NCBI GenBank assembly: GCA_964418695.1
Contig: CAYQMN010000005.1
Coordinates: 62,001 to 126,000, forward strand
Length of the DNA: 64,000 nt
Source of the DNA: Prado023 sp964418695
GTDB taxonomy: Bacteria; Actinomycetota; Actinomycetes; S36-B12; CAIYMF01
Direction: 5' to 3'
Both the position numbers and the translations under genes were made by a program. Positions 1 to 8,182 of this stretch are shown here, piece after piece. Every line of letters starts with the position of its first letter. Position 1 is the first letter of the stretch. The notes beneath the pieces are model-generated. The model had not been told where the DNA came from. It saw only the letters and a program-made list of their open reading frames with translations, and searched no databases.

Positions 1-1
1 C

Positions 2-1288
2 CGACGCGCTCGCGAGGCCGCAGTCGTGCTGCGCACGCTGACCCGCGCCCAGAAGGACGCCGCCCTGCGCGCGATGGTCGAGGCGCTGCGGACGAGCACC
101 GAGCGGATCGTGGCCGCCAACGCGCTGGACGTCGAGCGCGCGACGGCCGAGGGCACCAGCGCCGGGATCATCGACCGCCTGACCCTGACCGAGTCGCGGC
201 TGGCCGACATCGCCGACGCGCTGGCGCTGGTCGCCGATCTGCCCGACCCGGTGGGGGAGGTGCTGCGCGGCTGGACCCAGCCCAACGGCCTGGAGATCCG
301 CCAGGTGCGGGTGCCGATGGGGGTCGTGGCGATGGTGTACGAGGCTCGGCCCAACGTCACCGTCGACGCAGCCGGCCTGAGCCTGAAGAGCGGCAACGCG
401 GCGCTGCTGCGCGGCTCCTCGTCGGCCTTCGAGTCCAACACGGTGCTCGTCGAGGTGATGCGCGAGGCGCTGGTCGGCACCGGCGTGCCGGTCGACGCGA
501 TCCAGCTGGTCCCGGGCCGCTCGCACGCCGCCGTGACCGCGCTGATGGAGGCCCGCGGGCTGGTCGACCTGCTGATCCCGCGCGGCGGGGCGGGGCTGAT
601 CCAGTCCGTCGTGGCCAACGCCAAGGTGCCGGTCATCGAGACCGGCGTCGGCAACTGCCACGTCTACGTCGACGCGGCTGCCGACCTCGACAAGGCCGTC
701 GCGATCCTGGTCAACTCCAAGACCCAGCGGCCCAGTGTGTGCAACGCCGCCGAGACGTTCCTGGTGCACGCTGGCATCGCCGACCGGCTGCTTCCCGTGG
801 CGCTGGCGGCGCTGCGCGAGGCGGGCGTGACCGTGCACGGCGACGAGCGGATGGCCGCCCACGCCGCCGCCGACGGGATCGCGTTCCAGCCGGTCACCGA
901 CGTGGACTGGGCCAGCGAGTACTACTCCCTGGACGTGGCCGCCGGCATCGTCGACTCGCTGGACGAGGCGTGCGCGCACATCCGCCGCTGGTCCAGCGGA
1001 CACACCGAGGCGATCGTCACTGAGGACCTGTCCGCGGCCCGCAGCTTCATCGCCGGCGTCGACTCGGCGGCGGTCATGGTCAACGCCTCCACCCGGTTCA
1101 CCGACGGTGGCGAGTTCGGGTTCGGCGCGGAGATCGGGATCTCGACGCAGAAGCTGCACGCGCGCGGTCCGATGGGGCTGACCGAGCTGACCTCGACCAC
1201 CTACATCGTGACCGGCGACGGGCACGTGCGCGGCGTGGTCACTGGCCCGCAGACCGGCACCTGCACCCCGCCGGAGCGCACGGCCTGA
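2..1288 (+). CDS. proA: Gamma-glutamyl phosphate reductase (5' end outside window)
   Basis: NADPH-dependent reduction of gamma-glutamyl phosphate to glutamate semialdehyde, the second step of proline synthesis in the cytoplasm. The reading frame is open to the left edge (RRAREAAVVLRTLTRAQK), so the true start lies upstream and only the first few residues are missing; the GTG at 26 is internal. The family aldehyde-dehydrogenase fold is recognisable: the cofactor-site region around VYEARPNVTVDA, and the catalytic cysteine in PSVCNAAET (codon 740-742). The C-terminal region with FGAEIGISTQKLHARGPMGL is typical. It is followed by a small membrane protein gene and nadD, as in many actinomycetes. 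Identification is firm. Confidence 0.97.
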   Translation, partial: RRAREAAVVLRTLTRAQKDAALRAMVEALRTSTERIVAANALDVERATAEGTSAGIIDRLTLTESRLADIADALALVADLPDPVGEVLRGWTQPNGLEIRQVRVPMGVVAMVYEARPNVTVDAAGLSLKSGNAALLRGSSSAFESNTVLVEVMREALVGTGVPVDAIQLVPGRSHAAVTALMEARGLVDLLIPRGGAGLIQSVVANAKVPVIETGVGNCHVYVDAAADLDKAVAILVNSKTQRPSVCNAAETFLVHAGIADRLLPVALAALREAGVTVHGDERMAAHAAADGIAFQPVTDVDWASEYYSLDVAAGIVDSLDEACAHIRRWSSGHTEAIVTEDLSAARSFIAGVDSAAVMVNASTRFTDGGEFGFGAEIGISTQKLHARGPMGLTELTSTTYIVTGDGHVRGVVTGPQTGTCTPPERTA

Positions 1289-1402
1289 GCAACCCTGTAC
1301 CGCCCGATCCCCCGGCGGGCGGAGCATCCCGGCCGTCGCGCGGCGGCTGGCCGGCCCGACCCATCCGCTAGGCTCCCCCCGACCGCAGGGAAGGGGACGT
1401 CC

Positions 1403-1546
1403 ATGGTGAGCGCGCTGGTCCATGTCGCCGAGGCCGAGGCGGCCGTGGAGCATCACGGGATCCCGCCGTGGGTCTACGGCGTGGGCACCTTCGTCGTCCT
1501 GGCTCTGCTGCTGTTCGTCGTGACGCGGTTCAGCCCCGAGCGCTGA
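1403..1546 (+). CDS. Small single-pass membrane protein, 47 aa
   Basis: A 47-codon gene starting ATG, preceded by a GGGAAGGGG ribosome site about 6 bases upstream and a TAGGCT box at 1369-1374. The N-terminal half is acidic and His-containing (VHVAEAEAAVEHHGIPPW). The second half is one membrane segment (roughly residues 24-40, VYGVGTFVVLALLLFVVT) ending in a short basic tail. Small membrane proteins of similar design, with acidic/histidine N-termini, commonly sit between proA and nadD in actinomycetes, which supports a real gene. Function is unknown. The nadD start follows after 9 bases, so the two are probably co-transcribed. Confidence 0.7.
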   Translation: MVSALVHVAEAEAAVEHHGIPPWVYGVGTFVVLALLLFVVTRFSPER

Positions 1547-1555
1547 GCGGCCCGG

Positions 1556-2149
1556 ATGGCTCTGCGCCTGGGAGTCATGGGCGGCACGTTCGATCCCATC
1601 CACAACGGGCACCTCGTGGCGGCCAGTGAGGTCGCGCACCTGTACGGCTTGGACGAGGTCGTCTTCGTCCCGTCCGGTCAGCCGTGGCAGAAGCTGGACC
1701 GCGTGGTCTCGCCGGCCGAGCTGCGCTACCTGATGACCGTGATCGCGACCGCCGACGACCCCCGGTTCACCGTGAGTCGGGTGGACATCGACCGCCCCGG
1801 CCCCACGTACACCGTGGACACGCTGCGCGACCTGCACGCCCAGCGGCCGGACGCGGACCTCTACTTCATCACCGGCGCCGACGTGCTGGGCACGATCCTG
1901 GGCTGGCGCGACCCCGAGGAGCTGCTGGCGCTGGCCCACCTGGTCGGGGTGACCCGGCCCGGGCACACGGTCTCGGCCGACCATCTGCCGCCTGGATCGG
2001 CCAGCGTCGTGGAGATCCCGGCGCTGGCGATCTCCTCCACCGACTGCCGGGAGCGGGTCGCCCGCGGCGCTCCCATCGTGTACCTGGTGCCGGCCGGGGT
2101 CGAGCGGTTCATCGTGAAGGCCGGTCTGTACCGGACGGATCGGGAATGA
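1556..2149 (+). CDS. nadD: Nicotinate-nucleotide adenylyltransferase
   Basis: Transfers AMP from ATP to nicotinate mononucleotide to give deamido-NAD, in cytoplasmic NAD synthesis. The 197-residue length is normal. The N-terminus has the nucleotidyltransferase signature GGTFDPIHNGHL (residues 9-20, GxFxPxHxGH type) and the C-terminal part has the ISSTDCRERV motif that closes over ATP. The ATG at 1556 places the first beta strand (LRLGVMGGTF) directly at the N-terminus, as in the family. The stop overlaps the next start by 4 bases (ATGA), so translation is coupled with the LytR-type gene; rsfS and the phosphatase follow. Confidence 0.96.
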   Translation: MALRLGVMGGTFDPIHNGHLVAASEVAHLYGLDEVVFVPSGQPWQKLDRVVSPAELRYLMTVIATADDPRFTVSRVDIDRPGPTYTVDTLRDLHAQRPDADLYFITGADVLGTILGWRDPEELLALAHLVGVTRPGHTVSADHLPPGSASVVEIPALAISSTDCRERVARGAPIVYLVPAGVERFIVKAGLYRTDRE

Positions 2150-3444
2150 GCGATCCGGGGGATCCCCCGGGCGAGCAGGTCGAGGCGACGACGGGGGAGA
2201 GCGAGTCCGGGCGGTCGCGGGCGACGCGCCGGGGTGGTCGCGGGCGCGGCCGGCGCCGCCGGCTGCCGCAGATCGAGTCGCGCTGGATGTGGATGACGCT
2301 CGGGGCGATCGGCGTGGTGCTGCTGGCCTGGGTGCTGGCCCTCACGGTCACCGCGGAGGATCCGGGCGGCACGCCCTCCGCGCCGCCCTCGGCGGGTCCC
2401 ACCGGCGCCCAGGGCACCCTGCTGATCCAGGCCCGCAACTCCGAGGACGTGGGCGTGGACAACATGCTGATCGCCGCGGGCGGCGACCGGCCCGGCGCCC
2501 AGCTGCTCGTGCCCTCGCGGCTGCTGGTGGACGTGAGCGGCTCGGGCCAGCAGACCCTCGGCCGCACGACCCGGCTGCTGGACGTGCGGGCCGGGCAGAA
2601 CGCACTGCAGCGGATGCTGGCGGTGCGCATCGACGGCACGCTCACCCTCTCCCGGCTGGCGCTGGCCGGGATGGTCGACTTCGTCGGCGGGGTCACGGTG
2701 ACCAGCCAGGAGCCGCTGGTGCAGGTGGACCCGCGCACCGGCGTCGAGTCGGTGCTGGTCCCGGCCGGCACCCATCACCTCAGCGGCACCCAGGCGGCCG
2801 ACTACGCGCTGGCGTGGCCCGAGAGCGGCTCGGAGACGGTCCGGCTGGAGCGCTACTCCGACGTCATGACTGCCACGATCGGCGCGCTGCCCGACTCTCC
2901 GCTGCAGGTCGAGCAGATGCTGACATCCCTGGGCGGCTCGGCCAGCACTACCACCTCGACCTCGCAGGTGGCTGCGGTGCTGCTCCAGCTGCGGGCCGCG
3001 ATCCAGGCCGACGACCAGCAGGTGCAGGTGCTGCCCACCGCCGGGGGGAAGGCCCTGTCCCTGGTCCGGGTCGACCTGGCGAAGGCCAACCCGGTCGCGG
3101 CGACACTGTTCCCGGACGCGGTCATGCCCGGCTCGCCGCCCTCGTCACGCACGCCGCCCGGCCGAGTGCTGGTCTACGAGGGGCTGGCCGAGGGGGTGCG
3201 GATGCCCGGTGCCCGCGACGCGGTGGTGGGCTCCGGCTTCGTCTTCCTCAACGCCGGGAACGCGGCGACCCTGACCAGCGGGGCGACGAAGGTGCTGATC
3301 CCGGACGGGACCTCGGCCGCGCGCAGCGTCGGGGCGCGACTGGCCGAGGCGCTGGGCGTGCCCGGCACCGCGGTGTCGGTCTCCGATTCCCTGCGGGAGG
3401 TCGCCGACGCTGCGGTGGTGCTGGGGGCCGACTTCGAGCCTTGA
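2146..3444 (+). CDS. LytR/CpsA/Psr-type protein with C-terminal LytR_C domain, divergent
   Basis: Predicted single-pass, outward-facing membrane protein of 432 residues. LCP enzymes attach glycopolymers to peptidoglycan. Residues 1-46 are hydrophilic and Arg-rich (cytoplasmic tail), residues about 47-69 form the membrane segment, and an LCP-like domain follows (GTLLIQARN..., LLVPSRLLVDVSG, MVDFVGGVTV). The last ~90 residues resemble LytR_C (VLVYEGLAEG...GFVFLNAGNA...TKVLIPDG). The LCP domain looks degenerate: the acidic and arginine residues that bind the polyprenyl diphosphate in active enzymes are hard to find, so it may be a binding rather than a transferase protein. The start overlaps nadD by 4 bases. 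A LytR_C protein between nadD and rsfS is a common actinobacterial arrangement. Confidence 0.75.
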   Translation: MSDPGDPPGEQVEATTGESESGRSRATRRGGRGRGRRRRLPQIESRWMWMTLGAIGVVLLAWVLALTVTAEDPGGTPSAPPSAGPTGAQGTLLIQARNSEDVGVDNMLIAAGGDRPGAQLLVPSRLLVDVSGSGQQTLGRTTRLLDVRAGQNALQRMLAVRIDGTLTLSRLALAGMVDFVGGVTVTSQEPLVQVDPRTGVESVLVPAGTHHLSGTQAADYALAWPESGSETVRLERYSDVMTATIGALPDSPLQVEQMLTSLGGSASTTTSTSQVAAVLLQLRAAIQADDQQVQVLPTAGGKALSLVRVDLAKANPVAATLFPDAVMPGSPPSSRTPPGRVLVYEGLAEGVRMPGARDAVVGSGFVFLNAGNAATLTSGATKVLIPDGTSAARSVGARLAEALGVPGTAVSVSDSLREVADAAVVLGADFEP

Positions 3445-3507
3445 GCGGGCTTGCCGGGCCACGCGCGGACCCGGAGGCGGCCCCGATCGGGGATACAGTG
3501 GGCCGCT

Positions 3508-3897
3508 GTGACCCTGGACCCGCGCGCCGTCGCCCTGACCACGACCGCTGCCCTGGCCGCCTCGGAGAAGCTGGCCGAGGACATCGTGGCCATCGACGTG
3601 AGCGCGCATCTCGCGCTGACCGACGTCTTCCTGCTGTGCACGGCGGCCAACGACCGCGCCGCGCGCGCGGTGGTGGACGCGGTCGAGGAGGCCCTGCTCA
3701 AAGAGCAGGACGCCAAGCCGTTGCGCCGCGAGGGCCAGCAGGAGGGCCGCTGGATCCTGCTGGACTTCAACGACCTGGTCGTGCACGTCATGCAGCCCGA
3801 GGAGCGCATCCACTACGCGATCGAGCGGCTGTGGCGCGACTGCCCGCTGGTGGAGCTGCCCGAGGAGGTCAGCCGGCCCCGAGCGGCAACTCGGTGA
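3508..3897 (+). CDS. rsfS: Ribosomal silencing factor (Iojap/DUF143)
   Basis: Binds ribosomal protein uL14 on the 50S subunit and blocks subunit joining when nutrients fall. The 129-residue product has the whole family fold: KLAEDIVAIDVS, LTDVFLLCTAANDRAARAVVDAVEE, the LRREGQQEGRWILLDFNDLVVHVM core and the EERIHYAIERLW helix. I chose the GTG at 3508 over an upstream ATG because the family begins just before this helix and a TACAGT box (3494-3499) lies 8 bases before it, suggesting a leaderless start. The stop overlaps the next gene by 4 bases (GTGA). Neighbours nadD and a GpgP-like phosphatase match the mycobacterial order. Confidence 0.94.
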   Translation: MTLDPRAVALTTTAALAASEKLAEDIVAIDVSAHLALTDVFLLCTAANDRAARAVVDAVEEALLKEQDAKPLRREGQQEGRWILLDFNDLVVHVMQPEERIHYAIERLWRDCPLVELPEEVSRPRAATR

Positions 3898-4580
3898 GCG
3901 GCTGGAACGCCGGCGTCGGGCGCCGAGTCGTCTTCTGGCGCCACGGGCAGACCGCGTGGAACGTCGAGAACCGGTTCCAGGGCGCCACCGACGTCCCGCT
4001 CGACGAGGTGGGGATCGCCCAGGCGCAGGCAGCGGCTCCGGCGCTGGCGGCGATGGGTCCCACGCTGATCCTGTCCAGCGACCTGGCACGCGCGCGGGTC
4101 ACCGCCGAGGCGCTGGCCGGCCTGGTCGGGCTGGACGTGGTCACCGACGCAGCCCTGCGCGAGACCGACGGAGGGGTGTGGCAGGGCAGCACGCGCGCGC
4201 AGATCGTCGCCGAGTACGGGGACCTGTTCGCCGGCTGGGTCGCCGGCAACGACGTCCGCCCGCCGGGCGGCGAGTCGCGCAACGAGGTGGTGGCCCGGGT
4301 GGTGGCCTCGGTCGAGCACCACCTGGCCGAGGTGCAGCCGGGCGGGACGCTCGTGGTGGTCTCGCACGGTGGCGCGATCCGCGGCGGGATCGGCGGGCTC
4401 CTGGGCCTGTCCCGCGAGCAGTGGAGCGCGTTGGGCGTCATCGCCAACTGCGCGTGGAGCGTGCTCAACCAGCTCGAGCTCCCCGCCGAGGACGGCGGCC
4501 AGCCGGTCAAGCGCTGGCGCCTGGAGGAGTACAACGCAGCCAGCGCCCCCCGGGCGGCGATCGGCGCCGACGACGCGTAG
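3894..4580 (+). CDS. Histidine phosphatase, GpgP-like
   Basis: Phosphoglycerate-mutase superfamily phosphatase of 228 residues. The catalytic phospho-histidine is in RHGQTAWN (His17), with the second histidine in VVSHGGAIRGGI and a substrate-side LRETDGGVWQG. In mycobacteria the gene in this position, next to rsfS and nadD, encodes glucosyl-3-phosphoglycerate phosphatase (GpgP); the position suggests the same here, but substrate cannot be read from sequence and annotation pipelines often call such genes phosphoglycerate mutase. The GTG start overlaps the rsfS stop by 4 bases. It converges on treY across a long palindrome. Confidence 0.85.
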   Translation: MSGWNAGVGRRVVFWRHGQTAWNVENRFQGATDVPLDEVGIAQAQAAAPALAAMGPTLILSSDLARARVTAEALAGLVGLDVVTDAALRETDGGVWQGSTRAQIVAEYGDLFAGWVAGNDVRPPGGESRNEVVARVVASVEHHLAEVQPGGTLVVVSHGGAIRGGIGGLLGLSREQWSALGVIANCAWSVLNQLELPAEDGGQPVKRWRLEEYNAASAPRAAIGADDA

Positions 4581-4620
4581 GCGGGTCACCCGCCGGCCGA
4601 GCAAGGGCGCTCTGCTGGAG

Positions 4621-4667
4621 GCTGGTAGTGAATATGGCCAACTCAGTTGGCCGAATCCACTACCAGC
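4621..4667. terminator. 47-bp imperfect palindrome between convergent genes
   Basis: Two 23-base arms around one central base match at 20 of 23 positions: outer arms GCTGGTAGTG / CACTACCAGC and inner arms GGCCAACT / AGTTGGCC. It lies in the 115-bp gap between the GpgP-like gene (plus) and treY (minus), so a bidirectional transcription terminator is the simplest reading. There is no T-run on either side. The sequence is noticeably less GC-rich than its surroundings, so a protein-binding site is also possible. Confidence 0.6.
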
Positions 4668-4695
4668 TCGGGCCTGGACGCCCGGGTGGGGCCGG

Positions 4696-7071
4696 TTACT
4701 CGTCGCGCACCAGCAGGGCGACCGGGTACTGGGCCAGCAGGCCCGTCAGCGCAGCGGCCCCCGAGGCATCTACCGCCACCGGCCGGTCGGTGAGGGCGTC
4801 GCGCCACTCACCCTGGGGGAGCGGGAGGGCGGTCTCGCGCCATCCACCGTCCCGGCGCAGGCCGATCGGCAGCCGGGTCACGACCGTGATCGCCCCGCCG
4901 CGGTCGAAGGCGAGGGCGTGCTGCGCGGCTGGGCCGTCGGCGGCCAACTCGGTGTAGCCGGTGAACAGCTCGGGCCGGTCCCGGCGCAGGGTCAGCGCGG
5001 TGTGGACCAAATGCAGCTTCACCGCGCCGTCGTCGTCGAGCCCCTCGCCGAGCGTGGGGCGCCACCCGTCGCGCAGCCGGGCCAGCAGCTCGGCGCGCGC
5101 GTCGAAGTCGACGGGCCGGCGGTTGTCAGGGTCGACCAGGCTGTGCTCCCACAGCTCGCTGCCCTGGTACACGTCGGGCACCCCGGGGACGGTCAGCGCG
5201 AGCAGCTTGGCGGCCAGGGAGTTGCTGCGGCCGGGTGCCGCGACCTCGACCAGCACGCTGCCCAGCACGCAGGCCACGTCGGGCCGGTACAGCGCGGCGT
5301 CCACGACCGACCCCATCGCCTCCTCGAAGTCGGGCACCGGCTCGGCCCAGGTCGTCCCCTGCGTGGCCTCGCGCATCGCCTTGGTGGCGTAGCCGTGCAA
5401 CCGATCCGCCGATGCCGGCCAGGAGCCCAGGATCGCCTGCCAGAGCAGGTTCGCCAGGCCGCGATCGGGCACCGGGACCAGGCCCAGCAGCTGATCGAGG
5501 GCTTGCGACCAGAGCTCGGGAACCTCCGCGAGGACGCTGATCCGCGAGCGAGTGTCCTCGCTGCGCTTGGTGTCGTGGGTCGTCCCCGCGACCATGGCGT
5601 GCGGCCACGCGCGCTGCCGCCCGGCCATCAGCTCGTGGAACCGGGCCACGTCCAGGCAGAACGCGTCGGGCTCCCCGCCGACCTCGTTCAGCGACGTGAG
5701 CACCGACCACCGGTAGAAGCTGCGGTCCTCGACGCCCTTGGCCATGACCATGCCGGAGGTCTGCTGCATCCGCTGGGCGACGTCCGCGGCAGGGTCGGCC
5801 AGGACCGGGTGCAGCGCCTCGAGCGCGTCGGTCAGGTCAGGGCGGTGCTCCAGGGCGACCGCCACCGCGTGGTCCAGGTGCTCGCGGCCGGTGGGCAGGT
5901 AGGTCCGGTAGACGTCGTATGAGGCCACGATCTCGGCGATCGCGTCCACCGCGCTGTCGTGATCGAGAATCCCCGCCAGTCGGGAGTCGGCGAGGGCCTC
6001 GCGGGCGAGTCGCCGGACCTCCGAGTGGAGGATTCCGCGGGCGACCTCGAGCTTGCCGGAGCGGGCCAGCTCGGCCCAGTCCAGGTGGCCGCGCAGGCGC
6101 TCCTCGATCGCGGTGAGGGGTGCCCGACCCGCGGGGTCGATCAGCACCCGGTCGATCAGGGCGAGCGCGTCGTAGCCCGTCGTCCCCTGGACCGGCCAGT
6201 CGTCCGGGAGCGCCTCGATCCCCAAGGCGGCCGGGTCGTCAGGGTGGGTCAGGCACAGGATCTTCTCCACCAGCGTGTAGGCGCCGCCGGTGGCCGCCGC
6301 GAGGTCGGCCAGATAGCCGCCTGGGTCGCGCAGGCCGTCGGGATGGTCCACCCGGACGCCGTCGACCAAGCCCTGGGCGAACCAGCGCCGGATCTCGCGG
6401 TGCGAGCGCTCGAACCAGTCCGGGTCCTCCACGCGGATGCCGGCCAGCGTGTTCACCGCGAAGAAGCGTCGGTAGTTCAGCTCGGCGTCGGCGCGCCGCC
6501 AGCTGATCAGCTCGTAGTGCTGACGGGCGTGCACCTGGTCGGGATCGTCGCCCGGCTCGGCGGTCGCCTGGGCGACGGGGAACCTGAGACCGCGGTAGCG
6601 CAGCTCGCCGTCCGCCAGAGTCAGCCCCCGGATCCGGTCGCCGGGGAGCAGGTCGTCGTCGCCGACCACGGGCAGGCGGAGGCGTCCGCCGCCGGCCGCC
6701 CAGTCGATGTCGAACGCGGTGGCGAACTGCGACTCGGGCCCGACCGCCAGGACGTCCCACCACCACTGGTTGTGCGCTGGCTCGGCCACCCCCATGTGGT
6801 TGGGGACGATGTCGACCAGGAGGCCCATGCCCAGGCGGTCGGCCTCGCCGGCCAGCGCCGCCAGGCCGCCCGGACCGCCGCGGGCGGGATCGATCCCCGC
6901 GGTGTCGGTCACGTCGTAGCCGTGCGCGCTGCCGGCCGCGGCGACCAGCAGCGGGGAGACGTAGACCCAGTCCACGCCGAGGTCGTGCAGGTAGGGCAGG
7001 ACGCTCGTCGCGGTGGCCAGGTCGAAGGCGGGGGAGATCTGCAGGCGGTAGGTGCTCGCCGGGATGCGCAT
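4696..7071 (-). CDS. treY: Malto-oligosyltrehalose synthase
   Basis: GH13 enzyme that isomerises the reducing-end alpha-1,4 bond of maltodextrins to the alpha-1,1 bond of trehalose, in the TreY-TreZ glycogen-to-trehalose route. The 791-residue product starts with the hallmark IPASTYRLQISPAFDLATA. It has VDIVPNHMGV, the nucleophile region GVRVDHPDGLRDP, the general-acid region LVEKIL, the TTHDTKRSEDTRSR motif and PGVPDVYQGSELW near the C-terminus. I chose the ATG at 7071 rather than an upstream GTG because a GGAGGAGA ribosome site precedes it. Its usual partner treZ and treX are not in the window. Confidence 0.95.
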   Translation of the reverse strand: MRIPASTYRLQISPAFDLATATSVLPYLHDLGVDWVYVSPLLVAAAGSAHGYDVTDTAGIDPARGGPGGLAALAGEADRLGMGLLVDIVPNHMGVAEPAHNQWWWDVLAVGPESQFATAFDIDWAAGGGRLRLPVVGDDDLLPGDRIRGLTLADGELRYRGLRFPVAQATAEPGDDPDQVHARQHYELISWRRADAELNYRRFFAVNTLAGIRVEDPDWFERSHREIRRWFAQGLVDGVRVDHPDGLRDPGGYLADLAAATGGAYTLVEKILCLTHPDDPAALGIEALPDDWPVQGTTGYDALALIDRVLIDPAGRAPLTAIEERLRGHLDWAELARSGKLEVARGILHSEVRRLAREALADSRLAGILDHDSAVDAIAEIVASYDVYRTYLPTGREHLDHAVAVALEHRPDLTDALEALHPVLADPAADVAQRMQQTSGMVMAKGVEDRSFYRWSVLTSLNEVGGEPDAFCLDVARFHELMAGRQRAWPHAMVAGTTHDTKRSEDTRSRISVLAEVPELWSQALDQLLGLVPVPDRGLANLLWQAILGSWPASADRLHGYATKAMREATQGTTWAEPVPDFEEAMGSVVDAALYRPDVACVLGSVLVEVAAPGRSNSLAAKLLALTVPGVPDVYQGSELWEHSLVDPDNRRPVDFDARAELLARLRDGWRPTLGEGLDDDGAVKLHLVHTALTLRRDRPELFTGYTELAADGPAAQHALAFDRGGAITVVTRLPIGLRRDGGWRETALPLPQGEWRDALTDRPVAVDASGAAALTGLLAQYPVALLVRDE

Positions 7072-7220
7072 CGCGCGGTCTCCTCCAGGTCGTGACCGAT
7101 CGGCTGGCCGTGTCCGAGGCGTCATTCTCGCCTGCGACGAGGCCCGGCGGCCTGACCGCACCAGGCCCACCGCACGCGATGCGGGCGACCCCGTTCGGCA
7201 AGCCCCGGGGCTGGCTCGGA

Positions 7221-7251
7221 TTCACAGCGTGGCCCTGGGATGCCCTAGACT
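7221..7251 (+). promoter_or_regulatory. Promoter of tRNA-Ala
   Basis: TTCACA (7221-7226) and TAGACT (7246-7251) are separated by 19 bases and end 12 bases before the tRNA, fitting a sigma-70-type (SigA/HrdB) promoter. Inferred by eye. Confidence 0.6.
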
Positions 7252-7263
7252 GTGCGAGCACTT

Positions 7264-7336
7264 GGGGCTGTGGCGCAGCTGGTAGCGCATCTGCATGGCA
7301 TGCAGAGGGTCAGGGGTTCGAGTCCCCTCAGCTCCA
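7264..7336 (+). tRNA. tRNA-Ala (anticodon GGC)
   Basis: The 73-nt cloverleaf closes well. Acceptor arms GGGGCTG and CAGCTCC pair (one G-U), followed by discriminator A. The anticodon stem TCTGC/GCAGA holds loop ATGGCAT, giving anticodon GGC, which reads GCC. The T arm is AGGGG-TTCGAGT-CCCCT. The 3' CCA is not encoded (ACCCA follows). It stands alone between treY and a minus-strand hypothetical gene. Confidence 0.97.
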
Positions 7337-7379
7337 CCCACGTGCTCGGAGGACAACCCGCACCTGAACGAGACGAGTC

Positions 7380-7413
7380 GAACCGCCCACCGGACCTTTC
7401 CGGTGGGCGGTTC
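7380..7413 (+). terminator. Terminator downstream of tRNA-Ala
   Basis: A perfect 15-bp stem, GAACCGCCCACCGGA paired with TCCGGTGGGCGGTTC around a CCTT loop, begins 43 bases after the tRNA. Only a weak T-rich tail (GCTCTGTC) follows, as is usual in high-GC actinomycetes. Confidence 0.8.
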
Positions 7414-7519
7414 GCTCTGTCGTCCCGGTTGCAGGTCGTGGTGGACGTGGGCGGGCCCGAGTCGTGAGACGGGTGAGGCCGAGCGTTCCGCTCTCCCCGT
7501 GGCCGCCCAGCGCAGATGT

Positions 7520-8104
7520 TCAGTCGGCCGAGGTGGTCGCCTGACGCAGCAGCTTCTTGGCGGTCGGGATGCACGCTGGGCAGTCCGCGTCCCGGATGTG
7601 TGCCCTCGGCCCGGGCGGCCCGACCAGGGCGCCGGCGCCCTCGTAGCCGACGGTGAGAGCCCGCAGCGCGGTTGCGTACCGCCGCCCGGCCGAGCCGCGG
7701 CTGTCGTCGCCGGCCAATGGCACGCGCGTCGGCCCGATGACCAGCTCCGACGTCCCGGCAGCGCTCGACCGCGCCGTGACGACGATCGCCAGGTGCTCGA
7801 CCTTGCGGCGCAGGAGGACTCCCGCGGTGCCCAGCGTCAGGACGTCGACCGCGTCGATCAGGCGTCCCCGACGCCGCGCCGCACTCGTGTCACCGATCTC
7901 CACGAGACCAGCGACCCACGGCGAACCCTGCCTGGCCAGCACAGCGCCGATGTCCTGCGGGGCGACCACGAAGCCCTGCGCCACCAGCTCGCGGACCGCG
8001 CTCTCGACGGCACGCTGCGGCGTGTCGCGCACCACGAGCCGCATCGGCCGCACGCGCGGCGAGATGCGGTCGAACCCGGACTGCGTCGCATCGCCACCGC
8101 TCAC
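7520..8104 (-). CDS. Hypothetical protein, 194 aa, C-terminal CPAC motif
   Basis: I do not recognise the family. The chosen GTG start at 8104 lies 8 bases downstream of TAGGGT (8113-8118), a leaderless arrangement; an in-frame ATG at 8044 is an alternative. The product is soluble, with alternating hydrophobic stretches (RLVVRDT, ELVAQGFVVAP, VEHLAIVVTA). The C-terminus RDADCPACIPTAKKLLRQ carries a CxxC pair that could bind metal or be redox-active. It lies between tRNA-Ala and the restriction-modification genes, 78 bases from the endonuclease-like gene on the same strand. Because it has its own promoter-like box, membership of that module is uncertain. Confidence 0.6.
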   Translation of the reverse strand: MSGGDATQSGFDRISPRVRPMRLVVRDTPQRAVESAVRELVAQGFVVAPQDIGAVLARQGSPWVAGLVEIGDTSAARRRGRLIDAVDVLTLGTAGVLLRRKVEHLAIVVTARSSAAGTSELVIGPTRVPLAGDDSRGSAGRRYATALRALTVGYEGAGALVGPPGPRAHIRDADCPACIPTAKKLLRQATTSAD

Positions 8105-8182
8105 AAGCCTGGACCCTAGCTCAGGGCGCCCCGGCCCGGATGCCCGTCCAGAGCCCGCCATTGTCGGTGCCCGGCCATGGAT

